A stretch of DNA of 64,000 bases from Alphaproteobacteria bacterium (GCA_017962565.1 JAGCVC010000020.1:163077-227076), one strand, 5' to 3'. Shown: positions 30,261-39,516, counted from the first letter of the stretch. Notes: generated by a model not told the origin, from the letters alone. Program-made: numbers and translations.

Positions 30261-31106
30261 TTATTTAGCTAAACAACGTTTTTTCTCACGCATAAAGTAA
30301 ATTATTCCCATTGGAATCATAATTAAGTAAACAATTCCCATGATACTGATAACAGCCCAAAAATCTTGGATTAAAAACCAAACCAAGACTGCAACAAAAG
30401 CAAGCATGCACAACTGAACAAAACCGCTTTTATCATTCAGTTTTGAAAAATGCAACTTTTTGAAACACGGTGTCGGAATACGTGATGCCATAAAAATAGC
30501 ACTAAACAACATAAAGAATCCGACTAAGAAACGATTAGATAAAAAGTCCGCACCCGTCCACAAATAAAAGACCAACGGGAACAAAGCGACATATGCGCCA
30601 CCAGGAGCCGGCAAACCGGTGAAAAAATGCGTCCAATACGGTGGTTGTTTTGTATCCAACATTGTATTAAACCGTGCCAAACGCAATGCACAACATAAAG
30701 CCAAAAACAAAGCCAATATCCAAGGAACACCTATTGCTTCTTTTGCTTTATCACCCAATTTGACCGCATCTTCTACCATTGTCCAACGATAAAGTAAAAA
30801 TCCCGGAGCGACACCGAAACTGACTAAATCAGATAAAGAATCTAATTCTGCACCGAATTTGGAAGACACATTAAATAAACGTGCAACACGCCCATCCAAT
30901 CCATCAAAAATAGCCGCTAACGCAATACAAATGACCGCCTTAGCCCAATCACCCCAAAAAGCAAACTGCAATGATGATAAGCCACTGGCCAATGCCGCCA
31001 TTGTTACCATATTCGGGAACATCGGACGAATGTCAACTTCTTTTAAATCCGGCATAGGCATAGGAGCCAAACGCTTTTTAATTTGTTTTTTAAATTGTTT
31101 TTTCAT
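30261..31106 (-). CDS. pssA: CDP-diacylglycerol-serine O-phosphatidyltransferase
   Basis: Makes phosphatidylserine from CDP-diacylglycerol and serine at the inner membrane. The CDP-alcohol phosphotransferase motif is complete: IFDGLDGRVARLFNVSSKFGAELDSLSD (read as D-G-x-x-A-R-x8-G-x3-D-x3-D). Several membrane segments follow. The start at 31106 has GGGGAGG upstream and lies one base after the psd stop, so the two genes form a phosphatidylethanolamine pathway pair. Confidence 0.94.
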   Translation of the reverse strand: MKKQFKKQIKKRLAPMPMPDLKEVDIRPMFPNMVTMAALASGLSSLQFAFWGDWAKAVICIALAAIFDGLDGRVARLFNVSSKFGAELDSLSDLVSFGVAPGFLLYRWTMVEDAVKLGDKAKEAIGVPWILALFLALCCALRLARFNTMLDTKQPPYWTHFFTGLPAPGGAYVALFPLVFYLWTGADFLSNRFLVGFFMLFSAIFMASRIPTPCFKKLHFSKLNDKSGFVQLCMLAFVAVLVWFLIQDFWAVISIMGIVYLIMIPMGIIYFMREKKRCLAK

Positions 31107-31107
31107 A

Positions 31108-31848
31108 TTATTTTTCCTCCCCTTCAAGAGTATTTTGTGTTCCGTTTAAATCAGCCAAAATCGTCTCTCCTGCGACACTGATTTGTCCCAAAGCTACTTT
31201 AGGCTGAATCCCCTTTGGTAAAAAAACATCTAAGCGACTGCCAAAGCGAATCAATCCAAAACGATCTCCGGCTTGTAACTCATCACCTTCTTTAACAAAA
31301 GAAACAATTCTTCTGGCAATCAAACCGGCAATTTGAACAAATCCGATTTTTGTACCATTAGCCATAATAACCGAATATTCTTCGCGTTCGTTATCTTCAC
31401 TATCTTTGTCAGCAACATTCAAAAACTTTCCCGGTCGATAGTGAATTTTATGAATCTTTCCGGAAACCGGCATACGATTCACATGAACATTAAAAACACT
31501 CATAAAGATACTGATTCGAGTCAAAGGTTCTTCACCCATATCAATTTCGGCGGGAGGAACAACTTCCTTTATATTGCTGATAATTCCATCAGCCGGAGCC
31601 AAAACCAACCCTTCCCCTTTTGGCACAACCCGTTTTGGATTGCGGAAAAAGTAAAATGTAAAAATTGTTGCAAGCAATGCAAGAATAAAAAGCGGCGCGA
31701 CTAATCCAACCGAACAAGTCATCAAAAACAACAATGCAGTCAAACCCGCAAAAATACCAACAAAGCGCAAACCTTCTTTATGCATAGGTGGAAACAAATA
31801 TCTTTTCCAAGACAAATCTACTCTGGGATCTTCATTTTTTGAATTCAT
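31108..31848 (-). CDS. psd: Phosphatidylserine decarboxylase, short form
   Basis: Converts phosphatidylserine to phosphatidylethanolamine. The 246-residue protein is of the short (archaeal-type or PSD-A) class seen in many alphaproteobacteria. Two membrane segments near residues 25-65 precede the catalytic part, with VLAPADGIISNI, SVFNVHVNRMPVSG and the self-cleavage region RFGSRLDVFLP, where the Gly-Ser bond is processed to form the pyruvoyl group. AAAGGAG precedes the ATG. First gene of psd-pssA. Confidence 0.93.
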   Translation of the reverse strand: MNSKNEDPRVDLSWKRYLFPPMHKEGLRFVGIFAGLTALLFLMTCSVGLVAPLFILALLATIFTFYFFRNPKRVVPKGEGLVLAPADGIISNIKEVVPPAEIDMGEEPLTRISIFMSVFNVHVNRMPVSGKIHKIHYRPGKFLNVADKDSEDNEREEYSVIMANGTKIGFVQIAGLIARRIVSFVKEGDELQAGDRFGLIRFGSRLDVFLPKGIQPKVALGQISVAGETILADLNGTQNTLEGEEK

Positions 31849-31991
31849 TTTTTCAACTCCTTTATTTAATGTTTTCTTTTAATCTAATCCAAAATAAAAA
31901 AAGAAGCAAAGTTTTTTTTGCAAAAAACATACAAAATCTTTCTTGTCAAAAATAAAGAACTATGATAAACTTAGGCAAAATTTTGGAATAA

Positions 31992-32067
31992 GTCCCTATC
32001 GTCTAGAGGCCTAGGACGCTGCCCTCTCACGGCAATAACCGGGGTTCGAATCCCCGTAGGGACGCCA
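31992..32067 (+). tRNA. tRNA-Glu (anticodon CTC)
   Basis: A 76-base cloverleaf: acceptor GTCCCTA/TAGGGAC, discriminator G, encoded CCA. The anticodon loop CTCTCAC gives CTC. The overall sequence is very close to bacterial tRNA-Glu. The outermost pair of the anticodon stem appears to be a C-A mismatch. Confidence 0.93.
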
Positions 32068-32101
32068 CAAATTCTAAAATACATCGGCAGGAGATTTCAT
32101 C

Positions 32102-33256
32102 ATGCTAAAAAAAATCAATTGGAAAAGTGTGGTTGTATGCGGATTGACCGTTTTGATAATCGCTTTTATTGCACATTACAACTTAACAAATCACACGCCC
32201 GATGATAAAAAAGTTGTCAGAATAGCCGCTAATTTTCCCTTAACCGGCGAAGTGGCAATTTATGGAAAATCATTCCAAAACGGATTATTGATGTCTTATG
32301 AAGACAACAAAAATCAAATTGCAGGAATGGTAGAATTTGACTGGGGTGACAACCAATTTTCTTCCATGAGTACAATCTCTGTTTTACAAAAACAACTGTT
32401 TAAAAATCCGACAATTTATACATCAGCATTGAAACCTCAAACAGACGCTGTCAGCTCTCAAATATCTGAAGTTGGAATTCCGCATTTTGTATGGATCCCG
32501 GACAGGAAAATTAATCAAAACCAAAAACATAATAATTTTCGGACTTGGGTAAATCTTCAGAATGAAGCAGATTATTTTGTGAATTATGTCATGAAGCTGA
32601 AGGCTGATAAAGTTGTTATTTTTCACACAACCACTGCGGCAAGTCATGAAATTTACAAACATTACATTTCCGAACAACTGAAACAAAAAAATAATGATAT
32701 TCAAATTCTACTTTTGGAATTTCCAGCCGGTGGTGTTTCAGATATAAGGACATTAGTCCAAAAAGCAGAACAATTCAAACCGGAAGCAATTATTATCAAC
32801 GGCTTTATTCAACAAATGACATCCGTAGTTCAATTGCTAAAAAGTTATGATGTAATAGAAAACAACCGAATCTTAGCTTCGTTTGATATATTGGATGCCT
32901 TAGATTCCATTGAGCATTCTGTTTCAAATGATTTAATTGTTGTTGCCCCTCAGTACATGGTTCATTCTACAGACAAAGAATTAGAATGGGCGAAAAGGTA
33001 TCGTTCACTTTACAAAGAAGAGCCAAACTACCATGCCGCATTTGCTTATGATATGGGATTGGTTATTTGGGACAGCATGAAACGATTAAATCTTCCCGCG
33101 ACATCGGAACAATGGATTAAAGCCATTCAAGAAACAGATATAGAAGGAATTACAGGACGAATTACATTTGATAAAAAGGGTGACATTCAAACAAAAATGT
33201 ACCTTTCAACAATCAAAGACGGAAAGATTGTTCCCGTTGAAAGTGAGCAAGAATGA
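32102..33256 (+). CDS. Membrane-anchored periplasmic-binding-protein-like protein 1
   Basis: A 384-residue protein with one N-terminal membrane segment (about 10-27) that lacks an obvious cleavage site or lipobox, followed by a type-1 periplasmic-binding fold of the branched-chain-amino-acid/LpoA kind (Peripla_BP_6): RIAANFPLTGEVAIYGKSFQNG near the start, VVIFHTTTAASHEIYK at the inter-lobe strand, and GRITFDKKGDIQTKMYL at the end. No ABC permease or ATPase gene is nearby. It overlaps its paralogue by 4 bases (ATGA). It could be a receptor, a scavenging sensor or an LpoA-like activator. Confidence 0.8.
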   Translation: MLKKINWKSVVVCGLTVLIIAFIAHYNLTNHTPDDKKVVRIAANFPLTGEVAIYGKSFQNGLLMSYEDNKNQIAGMVEFDWGDNQFSSMSTISVLQKQLFKNPTIYTSALKPQTDAVSSQISEVGIPHFVWIPDRKINQNQKHNNFRTWVNLQNEADYFVNYVMKLKADKVVIFHTTTAASHEIYKHYISEQLKQKNNDIQILLLEFPAGGVSDIRTLVQKAEQFKPEAIIINGFIQQMTSVVQLLKSYDVIENNRILASFDILDALDSIEHSVSNDLIVVAPQYMVHSTDKELEWAKRYRSLYKEEPNYHAAFAYDMGLVIWDSMKRLNLPATSEQWIKAIQETDIEGITGRITFDKKGDIQTKMYLSTIKDGKIVPVESEQE

Positions 33257-34332
33257 AAAAATTTTTAATCGGACTGTTTGTTATCTTATGTTTATTCGCA
33301 GCCGGATACAATGCCTATCGTTCCAAGCAGCAAAACACATCCGACAAGAAAAATGTTTATGCCGTTCTGCCCATTTCCGGTCCGTTTACGGAATATGTTA
33401 AAGTTGTTAAGGAAACAATCAAGTTATGGCAAGAAGACCATCCAAATGCACCTTTTCAGATTACTTATTTAGATTCTGAATCTAATCCCGGAAAGACTGT
33501 TTCAATGATTCATCAAATGGCCTCTGATGAAACGCACCCCTTGTTTATTACATCGATGTCTTTGATTAACTCCGCTATTTTGCCGGTTGTAGAAAGATTA
33601 GATGGTTTTAACTTTGCAATCACAATGACTTCCATTAAACCGGAATTTAAAAACTCGCACTTTCAAAAAATGTCCCATAGTGGTGAGGATGAGTTAGTAC
33701 CTATACTGAATTATTCCAAAAAATTTAAACAGATTGCTCTTTTTTATACAAATGAAGAGTTTGGTTTATATAGCGAGAAGTTCATAACCAAGAATCTAGA
33801 AAATACTGATTCAAAAGTTGTTTCCGTTATTCCAATAGAACTGTTCAGCCTGAATAACAGAATTGAAGTATTAAAAGGATTGTCGGAAAAACCAGATGCC
33901 GTTTTAGTGCTGGGTTTACCAACAATGGGGGTACTGAATATCATCCGTGAATTACATGCTCAAGAATATACCGGAACTATTATTGTCAGTTCTTCTTTCG
34001 TACATGATTATATTGTTAAAACCATGGAAAACGATATGGAAGGAATTATTGCTCCGTTTATTGATCTAAATCAGTTAGATTCTGAATTCAAAAAGAAGTT
34101 AACAGAGCATAATATTAACATCAACTTTTCAACAGCAGAGTTGTATGATGTCTTAAACATCATTGATTACACATTTAAAAACAATCTGCCTTTCAATCAA
34201 GAAACTTACACAAAAATGGGTAAATGGTCCGGAGTAGCGGGCGATGTGACTTTTCCTGGAAATGGAGACAGCTTATACCCATTTATCCTTGTCCAATACA
34301 AAAATGGACAATTTATTCCCGTTGAAAAATAA
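33253..34332 (+). CDS. Membrane-anchored periplasmic-binding-protein-like protein 2
   Basis: A 359-residue paralogue of the preceding gene. One N-terminal hydrophobic segment (about 4-20) is followed by the same fold: YAVLPISGPFTEYVK, IALFYTNEEFGLYSEKF, and the C-terminal GDVTFPGNGDSLYPFILVQYKNGQ. Sequence divergence between the two is high, so they may bind different ligands or form a heterodimer. It ends 9 bases from the convergent rubrerythrin gene. Confidence 0.78.
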   Translation: MKKFLIGLFVILCLFAAGYNAYRSKQQNTSDKKNVYAVLPISGPFTEYVKVVKETIKLWQEDHPNAPFQITYLDSESNPGKTVSMIHQMASDETHPLFITSMSLINSAILPVVERLDGFNFAITMTSIKPEFKNSHFQKMSHSGEDELVPILNYSKKFKQIALFYTNEEFGLYSEKFITKNLENTDSKVVSVIPIELFSLNNRIEVLKGLSEKPDAVLVLGLPTMGVLNIIRELHAQEYTGTIIVSSSFVHDYIVKTMENDMEGIIAPFIDLNQLDSEFKKKLTEHNININFSTAELYDVLNIIDYTFKNNLPFNQETYTKMGKWSGVAGDVTFPGNGDSLYPFILVQYKNGQFIPVEK

Positions 34333-34341
34333 TTTATTTAA

Positions 34342-34920
34342 TTACCAATTATGCATCATTACTTCAAAATATCCCTTTTCGTGATCGCAGCTGGGACATT
34401 TTTCGGGCGGTTCTTCGCCCGTCATGATATAACCGCAATTACTGCACTGCCAAACAACTTTTTCGGCTCGTTTAAAAACAGTTCCCTTAAAAATATTATC
34501 GGCCAATTCCATATACCTTTTTTCATGTCCTTTTTCAGATACTGAAACAGCCCGCCAAACCGCAGCGATTTCAGAAAAACCTTCCTTTTCTGCGATTGAA
34601 GCAAATGCCGGATATAAAATTTCACCTTCTTCATGTTCGTTTTGTGCCGCTTCACGCAAATTTTCCAAAGTCGAACGAATAAGGCCGGCGGGATAAGTTG
34701 CTCCTATTTCAACATCTCCGCCTTCCAAAAATTTAAAAAAGCGTTCGGCATGTTCTTTTTCCTGATTTGCAGTTAAAGTAAAGATATTAGATATTTGAAC
34801 AAATCCTTCTTTTTTAGCCTGTGAAGCCCAAAAAGTATAACGATTGCGCGCTTGCCCTTCTCCTGCAAATGAAATTAGCAAATTTCTTTCTGTTTGAGTT
34901 CCTTTGATTGATTTTGTCAT
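34342..34920 (-). CDS. rbr: Rubrerythrin
   Basis: Non-haem iron peroxidase that reduces hydrogen peroxide in anaerobes and microaerophiles. The ferritin-like diiron domain has AGEGQARNRYTFWA, NQEKEHAERF, AQNEHEEGEILYPAF and SEKGHEKRY. The C-terminal rubredoxin domain has CSNCG and CPSCDH. The ATG at 34920 follows GGAGAAAC and gives 192 residues, a typical length. Confidence 0.96.
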   Translation of the reverse strand: MTKSIKGTQTERNLLISFAGEGQARNRYTFWASQAKKEGFVQISNIFTLTANQEKEHAERFFKFLEGGDVEIGATYPAGLIRSTLENLREAAQNEHEEGEILYPAFASIAEKEGFSEIAAVWRAVSVSEKGHEKRYMELADNIFKGTVFKRAEKVVWQCSNCGYIMTGEEPPEKCPSCDHEKGYFEVMMHNW

Positions 34921-35030
34921 TTTGTTTCTCCTTTTCCAAAACAAATGAAAAATAGAATAAACAAACTTTAATTGAAACCACTTTTAAAAAATAAAATAGA
35001 GTTGTATGAAACAAAAGATATTCTTTTATA

Positions 35031-35064
35031 AAAAAAACACCACCTGAAATCAAATCAGGTGGTG
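35031..35064 (-). terminator. Rho-independent terminator
   Basis: A perfect 10-bp stem (CACCACCTGA/TCAGGTGGTG) with a 7-base loop is followed by a T-run on the minus strand. It ends the ankyrin-protein transcript. Confidence 0.85.
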
Positions 35065-35086
35065 GTAATTTCAATCACAACGAATT

Positions 35087-35815
35087 TTAAGCCCGTTTGC
35101 GACAATTGTCTTCTCTTCGGAAAGCAAAGGGAAACCTGCTGCTGACTTTTCGTACTTGACTTAACTTACTGCCAATACGTTTGTCATAAGCATCTTTAAT
35201 CATTGCTTCCTGTTCTTTATCTCTGACAAAGTTTGTGTACACCGCACCTAAAGCAGTAAGACCATCATCATCCGCTTCGGTAGGATCAGCACCGCGATTA
35301 ATTAAAAATCCTATAAGATCCTTGTTCGAATTATTTTCGTTATTTCCTCCAAGAACTGCCAATATCAAAGGTCTGGCACCGCGATTTCCTCTTGCATTGG
35401 GATTTGCGCCTCTGACAACCAAATCTTTAATTCTTTCTTCATCACAATGATTTGCAATTGACCAAAGCAAAGCTTCATCCAATACTTTTTTATCTGTAAT
35501 TTTGAAAACAACACTTTCATAGATACATTCTTTATCACAAGCCATTGCTGACATCAGTATTTCTTTATCAACTTTAGCTCCTTTTACAAGCAATGCAGCT
35601 ACAATATTTTCTTTTTCTTTATCAATTGCTTTTGCTAAAATAGTTCTTCCGTATTTGTCCGTCATATTAATGTCAGCACCTTTTTCAAGTGCTGTGCTTA
35701 TTTGTTTCCAAATAACTTCTTGCGAAGGATTATCAAAATTAACCTTATTAAAGTTAGGCTTTCTCTTTCTACGAGGAAGCATTAAAACTGCTTTTTTCAA
35801 AAAGCTTCTAGCCAT
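35087..35815 (-). CDS. Ankyrin-repeat protein
   Basis: A 242-residue protein with no signal peptide. Ankyrin units are visible at about residues 35-80 (ALEKGADINMTDKYGRTILAKAI then AALLVKGAKVDKE), 130-150 (DLVVRGANPNARGNRGARPLILAVLGG) and 165-190 (FLINRGADPTEADDDGLTALGAV). Both termini are strongly basic. GGAG precedes the ATG at 35815. It is probably a protein-binding scaffold; in host-associated alphaproteobacteria such proteins can be effectors, but nothing in the sequence proves export. Confidence 0.85.
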   Translation of the reverse strand: MARSFLKKAVLMLPRRKRKPNFNKVNFDNPSQEVIWKQISTALEKGADINMTDKYGRTILAKAIDKEKENIVAALLVKGAKVDKEILMSAMACDKECIYESVVFKITDKKVLDEALLWSIANHCDEERIKDLVVRGANPNARGNRGARPLILAVLGGNNENNSNKDLIGFLINRGADPTEADDDGLTALGAVYTNFVRDKEQEAMIKDAYDKRIGSKLSQVRKVSSRFPFAFRREDNCRKRA

Positions 35816-35937
35816 TTTATTTTCTCCATTTCTATAATAATACATCTAAAAAAACATCACAATTGCATCATAATAGCACTCTTTTTAAAAAAAGTCAACT
35901 TTTTTCGCAAAAATTTTAAATGTACTGAATTTCAATG

Positions 35938-36333
35938 TTATTGGAGCTGTTTAATTCGGCTGACGACAGCAAAAAAACCATTACGGCGGGTGGGTGATAA
36001 ATGTGTAGATAACCCCAATTGTTCAAAAATTTGTTCTATCGGCACTTGCTTAATTTGTTCTGCATTTTTTCCGCTGTAGGCTGATAAAATAATTGCAATC
36101 AACCCTTTAACAATCAAAGCATCACTGTCAGCCAAGAAAGTATAACAGTCGTTGGCATCCTTTTGTGAAACAAGCCAAACTTGGCTCATACAGCCTTCCA
36201 CTTTGTTTTCATCTGTCCGACAATCTGAAGGAAGGGCATCAAGCCCTTCCCCCAGTTCAATTAAATACCGATACTTATCTTCCCAATCTTCTAAAAAAGA
36301 AAAGTTGGATAATATTTCATCAATAGATACCAT
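35938..36333 (-). CDS. sufE: SufE, sulfur acceptor for SufS
   Basis: A 131-residue SufE that takes persulfide sulfur from SufS and carries it to SufBCD. The active cysteine is C48 in VEGCMSQVW, close to E. coli C51. Other marks are LIELGEGLDALP and the conserved C-terminal GLSTHLSPTRRNG. It is encoded about 30 kb from the suf operon. Its start abuts the stop of the preceding exported-protein gene, with GGAAG upstream, so the two are probably coupled. Confidence 0.95.
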   Translation of the reverse strand: MVSIDEILSNFSFLEDWEDKYRYLIELGEGLDALPSDCRTDENKVEGCMSQVWLVSQKDANDCYTFLADSDALIVKGLIAIILSAYSGKNAEQIKQVPIEQIFEQLGLSTHLSPTRRNGFFAVVSRIKQLQ

Positions 36334-37785
36334 TTAACTTCCTAATAAAACCATAGGATCTAACATTTCATCACTAACCTTTTGGCCATTAATGAAAAGA
36401 TCGTTTTTGTTAGTTTCTATCTTAAATTGCAAAGCATCTTTACCCTTTTCATCTTTGACTTTTGAAGCGGTACTTGCAAACGGACGCAAAGCATCTAATA
36501 CACCACGCCCTTCGTCACAAACCGCATCATAACGTGCTCTGAATTCTTCATTTTTGATTCTGTTTTCTAACATTTGATTTATCAATTCTTGACAAGCAGC
36601 TTCATCTATTTTTCTGGGCTCAGGAGCTAAATATTCAAAATTGGTTATTTGCAATGTTCCTTGGAAAGTTTCACGTTCAGGAACAGCTTTTCCTTTTAAG
36701 ACAATTGCATATTTATCTGCGTCTACGGAAATTTTATTAACATCAATTTTCATATCTTTCAATAATGCATCCATAGCATCATCTATTTCCTTTTGAACGC
36801 TCTTCAAGATAACGCTCTTTCGAGGTGATTCCGGCAATGCCTCTGTTTCTGCCAATTTACCGTTTGCTTCGGAAAGATTTGTTAATTGAGTAACCGTAAA
36901 GCCCGTTGCAACAACATCCATAGCTATTTGAGACGGCAACTCTTTGCCAATTCCATTCTGTTTAATGTCATTTAAGTCCAAATTAAAACTAACTGTAAGA
37001 TTTTGATTGGACATATCCTGTTTTAAATCCAACAATTGCTTTAAGTTGAAACTTATCGTGCCCTCTTTTCCAGGAAGGAAAGAAGAAAATTTAACACCGT
37101 TGAAACTCATGTTTTGTTCAACATGCGGTGTATTAATTATTTGTTCCAACGGCGAATGGGCTTTTGATGTTTCAGGAACAGATACAGCAAAATCGGCTGA
37201 TTGAACCGTTAAAGATGCCAACGGATGTGACAAAGTAATTCCTTGTGCGGACATTTTATCTTCTTGCTTAACTTTCGAATCAGACAATATTTTCGCTACA
37301 TCGGAAAAAAGTAATGATGAAACCGAAAGGGATGTACTATTTTCGAAGGGAACCTTTAAATCATTCACCGACACTTCCTGTTTTTCGATGAAACCTAATG
37401 CAGGAATAAATTTTGCGACATAATTAATTCCCGAATAAGATGCTTTTCTTTCCTTCAACACTTTTTCTAATGAAGGAGAAAAATAAGCCAGCTTATCTAA
37501 TTTTATAGTATAACTTTTATCCGAACCGACAGTGCCGTCTTCCATAACAGGGAAAGAAAAACCGGAAACAACTTCTCCTCCTACGGCAGTTCCATCCGGA
37601 ACAGATACTTCAAATCCTTTTACCACCGGTCTGATTGATGGATCTGTCTTATATTCTACATCTGCAGACATAACATGATTTTTAACCATTTTGACAATTT
37701 CATTTGCCACTGACGTATCTTGCGCAGCCAATGCCACAGTTGAAACGGAAGCCAAAATCAATCCTAAAAAATATGTTTTTTTCAT
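36334..37785 (-). CDS. Unknown exported protein, about 483 residues
   Basis: A signal peptide (MKKTYFLGLILASVSTVALA, then AQD) is followed by a beta-rich chain with many alternating short strands (for example VKGFEVSVPDG, LKVPFENSTSLSVS) and no cysteines except two near the C-terminus. Its overall look resembles periplasmic DUF945/YdgA-like proteins, but I cannot confirm that. The ATG at 37785 is preceded by AAAGGAG; the frame extends upstream to 37932 only because it runs through the DUF3126 gene. It lies between the DUF3126 and sufE genes in a three-gene unit. Confidence 0.72.
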   Translation of the reverse strand: MKKTYFLGLILASVSTVALAAQDTSVANEIVKMVKNHVMSADVEYKTDPSIRPVVKGFEVSVPDGTAVGGEVVSGFSFPVMEDGTVGSDKSYTIKLDKLAYFSPSLEKVLKERKASYSGINYVAKFIPALGFIEKQEVSVNDLKVPFENSTSLSVSSLLFSDVAKILSDSKVKQEDKMSAQGITLSHPLASLTVQSADFAVSVPETSKAHSPLEQIINTPHVEQNMSFNGVKFSSFLPGKEGTISFNLKQLLDLKQDMSNQNLTVSFNLDLNDIKQNGIGKELPSQIAMDVVATGFTVTQLTNLSEANGKLAETEALPESPRKSVILKSVQKEIDDAMDALLKDMKIDVNKISVDADKYAIVLKGKAVPERETFQGTLQITNFEYLAPEPRKIDEAACQELINQMLENRIKNEEFRARYDAVCDEGRGVLDALRPFASTASKVKDEKGKDALQFKIETNKNDLFINGQKVSDEMLDPMVLLGS

Positions 37786-37795
37786 TTTTTCTCCT

Positions 37796-38008
37796 TTATT
37801 CCAAATCTTCCGGTAAAATCGACATATTAAAATCGTACGAAGTTTCACCTTCATCTTCATTTTTATAAACAACGCCGATAAATTGACTGCCCAACGAAAC
37901 TTCAGCCGGAGCATCTTTACCGGTACCTTCATTCAAAAAGATGTCTTCATTGGAAAACAACTTTCGAAAATAAGCTTGCACTTGTTGCATTTCTGATTTT
38001 TTAAACAT
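37796..38008 (-). CDS. DUF3126-family small protein
   Basis: A 70-residue cytosolic protein that matches the alphaproteobacterial DUF3126 pattern: QQVQAYFRKLF at the start, EVSLGSQFIGVVYKNEDEGE in the middle, and SYDFNMSILPEDLE at the end. AAGGGG is correctly spaced from the ATG. Function is unknown in the family. First gene of the unit that ends with sufE. Confidence 0.85.
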   Translation of the reverse strand: MFKKSEMQQVQAYFRKLFSNEDIFLNEGTGKDAPAEVSLGSQFIGVVYKNEDEGETSYDFNMSILPEDLE

Positions 38009-38079
38009 AAAAACCCCTTTTTTATATATGCATTCTTATCATAATTCAAAAAAAACTTTTTAAAAAGCTTTTTTTTATA

Positions 38080-38085
38080 TATAAT
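38080..38085 (+). promoter_or_regulatory. -10 element giving a near-leaderless dusA transcript
   Basis: A perfect TATAAT ends 9 bases before the dusA ATG, and no Shine-Dalgarno sequence is present. The -35 region is not clear. Confidence 0.45.
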
Positions 38086-38094
38086 CCAAAAATC

Positions 38095-39045
38095 ATGCAA
38101 AAACAGATAGAATTAGCTCCTATGTTAGACTGGACAGATACGTTTTTCCGCCAGTTTTTCCGCCTGATTAGTCATCATATGCCGCTTTACACGGAAATGG
38201 TAGCTGAGCAGGCATTAGCTCATGGGAGCATCGAAAAGTTATTATCTTTTAATCCGATTGAACAACCTTTAGTTTTACAAGTAGGTGGCAGTACACCTGA
38301 TTTAATGGCAAATGCAGCTCATCTTGCAGAACAAAAAGGATTTAAAGCCATAAACATCAACGCAGGTTGCCCATCTGAACGTGTCCAAGCCGGTTCCTTT
38401 GGAGCCTGTTTGATGTCAGAACCACAAAAAGTGGTGGAATGTGTAAAAGCAATGAAGGCTCAAACACAAATACCCGTTACGATTAAAACACGAATTGCGT
38501 TGGATACACCAAACGACTCGACAGACGGATTTGAAGCGTGTTGTCATTTTATTGAAACAACGGCCAATGCCGGATGTAATCGCTTTATCATTCATGCACG
38601 CAAAGCTCGATTAAAAGGAATGACACCAAAAGAAAATCGCAAAAAGTTACCAATCAATTATGAATTAGTTTATCGAATTAAAGAAAAATTTCCTGAACTT
38701 GAAATTTTAATCAACGGGCAAATTTTAAGTATATTGGAAATCCAAGAACATTTAAAATATACTGATGGTGTTATGATTGGGCGTTGGGCATATGCAAATC
38801 CTTATGACTTTATCGAATTTGATAAATTGTTTTATAATGACAATCACCCGATTTTAAGTCGGAAACAAATTATTCAGCATCTGTTTCCTCTGATTGAAAA
38901 GCATGAAAAACCTTTACATGTAACACGTCATTTAATGGGATTATATGCAAAAACACCTTTTTCAAAAAAATGGAAACAAATACTACTGGAAAATGATTTG
39001 ACCAAATTTGAAGATTTTATGAAAAGTTCAACTGACCTTCCATAA
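38095..39045 (+). CDS. dusA: tRNA-dihydrouridine synthase DusA
   Basis: FMN enzyme that reduces uridine in the tRNA D-loop. The 316-residue protein shows APMLDWTD at the start, NINAGCPSERVQAGSFGACLM with the catalytic Cys in GACLM, HARKARLKGM, and the DusA-specific continuation ENRKKLPINYE. GVMIGRWAYANP is the phosphate-binding region. There is no ribosome site; a TATAAT box lies just upstream, so translation may start at or very near the 5' end of the message. Confidence 0.95.
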   Translation: MQKQIELAPMLDWTDTFFRQFFRLISHHMPLYTEMVAEQALAHGSIEKLLSFNPIEQPLVLQVGGSTPDLMANAAHLAEQKGFKAININAGCPSERVQAGSFGACLMSEPQKVVECVKAMKAQTQIPVTIKTRIALDTPNDSTDGFEACCHFIETTANAGCNRFIIHARKARLKGMTPKENRKKLPINYELVYRIKEKFPELEILINGQILSILEIQEHLKYTDGVMIGRWAYANPYDFIEFDKLFYNDNHPILSRKQIIQHLFPLIEKHEKPLHVTRHLMGLYAKTPFSKKWKQILLENDLTKFEDFMKSSTDLP

Positions 39046-39049
39046 CTCA

Positions 39050-39078
39050 TTGACTTTTACTAAAATTTGTGGTATACA
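39050..39078 (+). promoter_or_regulatory. Sigma-70 promoter of the first small secreted protein
   Basis: TTGACT (39050-39055), a 17-base spacer and TATACA (39073-39078) lie 34 bases before the ATG. The -35 shares TTGACTTTT with the two later promoters of the cluster, but lacks their palindrome. Confidence 0.65.
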
Positions 39079-39111
39079 TACTTCCATGTTAATCATGAAA
39101 GGAGATACTTT

Positions 39112-39510
39112 ATGAACAAAAAATTTACATCCATTGCAGCAGCAGCCTTACTTGTAGGTGCGGGAATTTCCAATAAAGCAAAGGCCGATGATGTTTCCTT
39201 AGAAGAAAAAAGGGAGCGTATTATTAACTTATTGTCTGTTCCTCCTGCCCAACCATCTGTTGTTGTACTTCAACCGACACAAACCGTCATAAAAGAAGTT
39301 ACTCCAATCGTCATTGTTAAAAAACCGGTTCCGAAACCAGTTGTTATTGTTGTAGAACCAGTCCTTCCTCCACCACCCCCACCGGTAATTATCAGACCTG
39401 TTTCACCTATTTATATAAAACCGATAGAACCTATACTTCCTCCTCCCCCAATAATTATCAAACAGGGTAAAAGACCGGCACCTCCTCGACAAGGTGGACG
39501 TCATCGTTAA
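39112..39510 (+). CDS. Small proline-rich secreted protein
   Basis: A 132-residue product. The signal peptide is MNKKFTSIAAAALLVGAGI...NKAKA, then DDV. The mature chain has long Pro/Val/Ile runs (blocks of five to six consecutive Pro, many PVVIV-type strands) and ends in a basic tail, RQGGRHR. AAAGGAGA precedes the ATG at 39112. It resembles a periplasm-spanning or wall-contact spacer; no family recognised. First of three tandem small genes, each with its own promoter and terminator. Confidence 0.75.
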   Translation: MNKKFTSIAAAALLVGAGISNKAKADDVSLEEKRERIINLLSVPPAQPSVVVLQPTQTVIKEVTPIVIVKKPVPKPVVIVVEPVLPPPPPPVIIRPVSPIYIKPIEPILPPPPIIIKQGKRPAPPRQGGRHR

Positions 39511-39516
39511 TAAAAA

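Noticed and set aside
39358..39460. Repetitive pattern within the proline-rich gene, considered as a CRISPR-like or tandem repeat
   Set aside because: The repetition comes from Pro/Val-coding codons in a clear reading frame and has no regular spacers.
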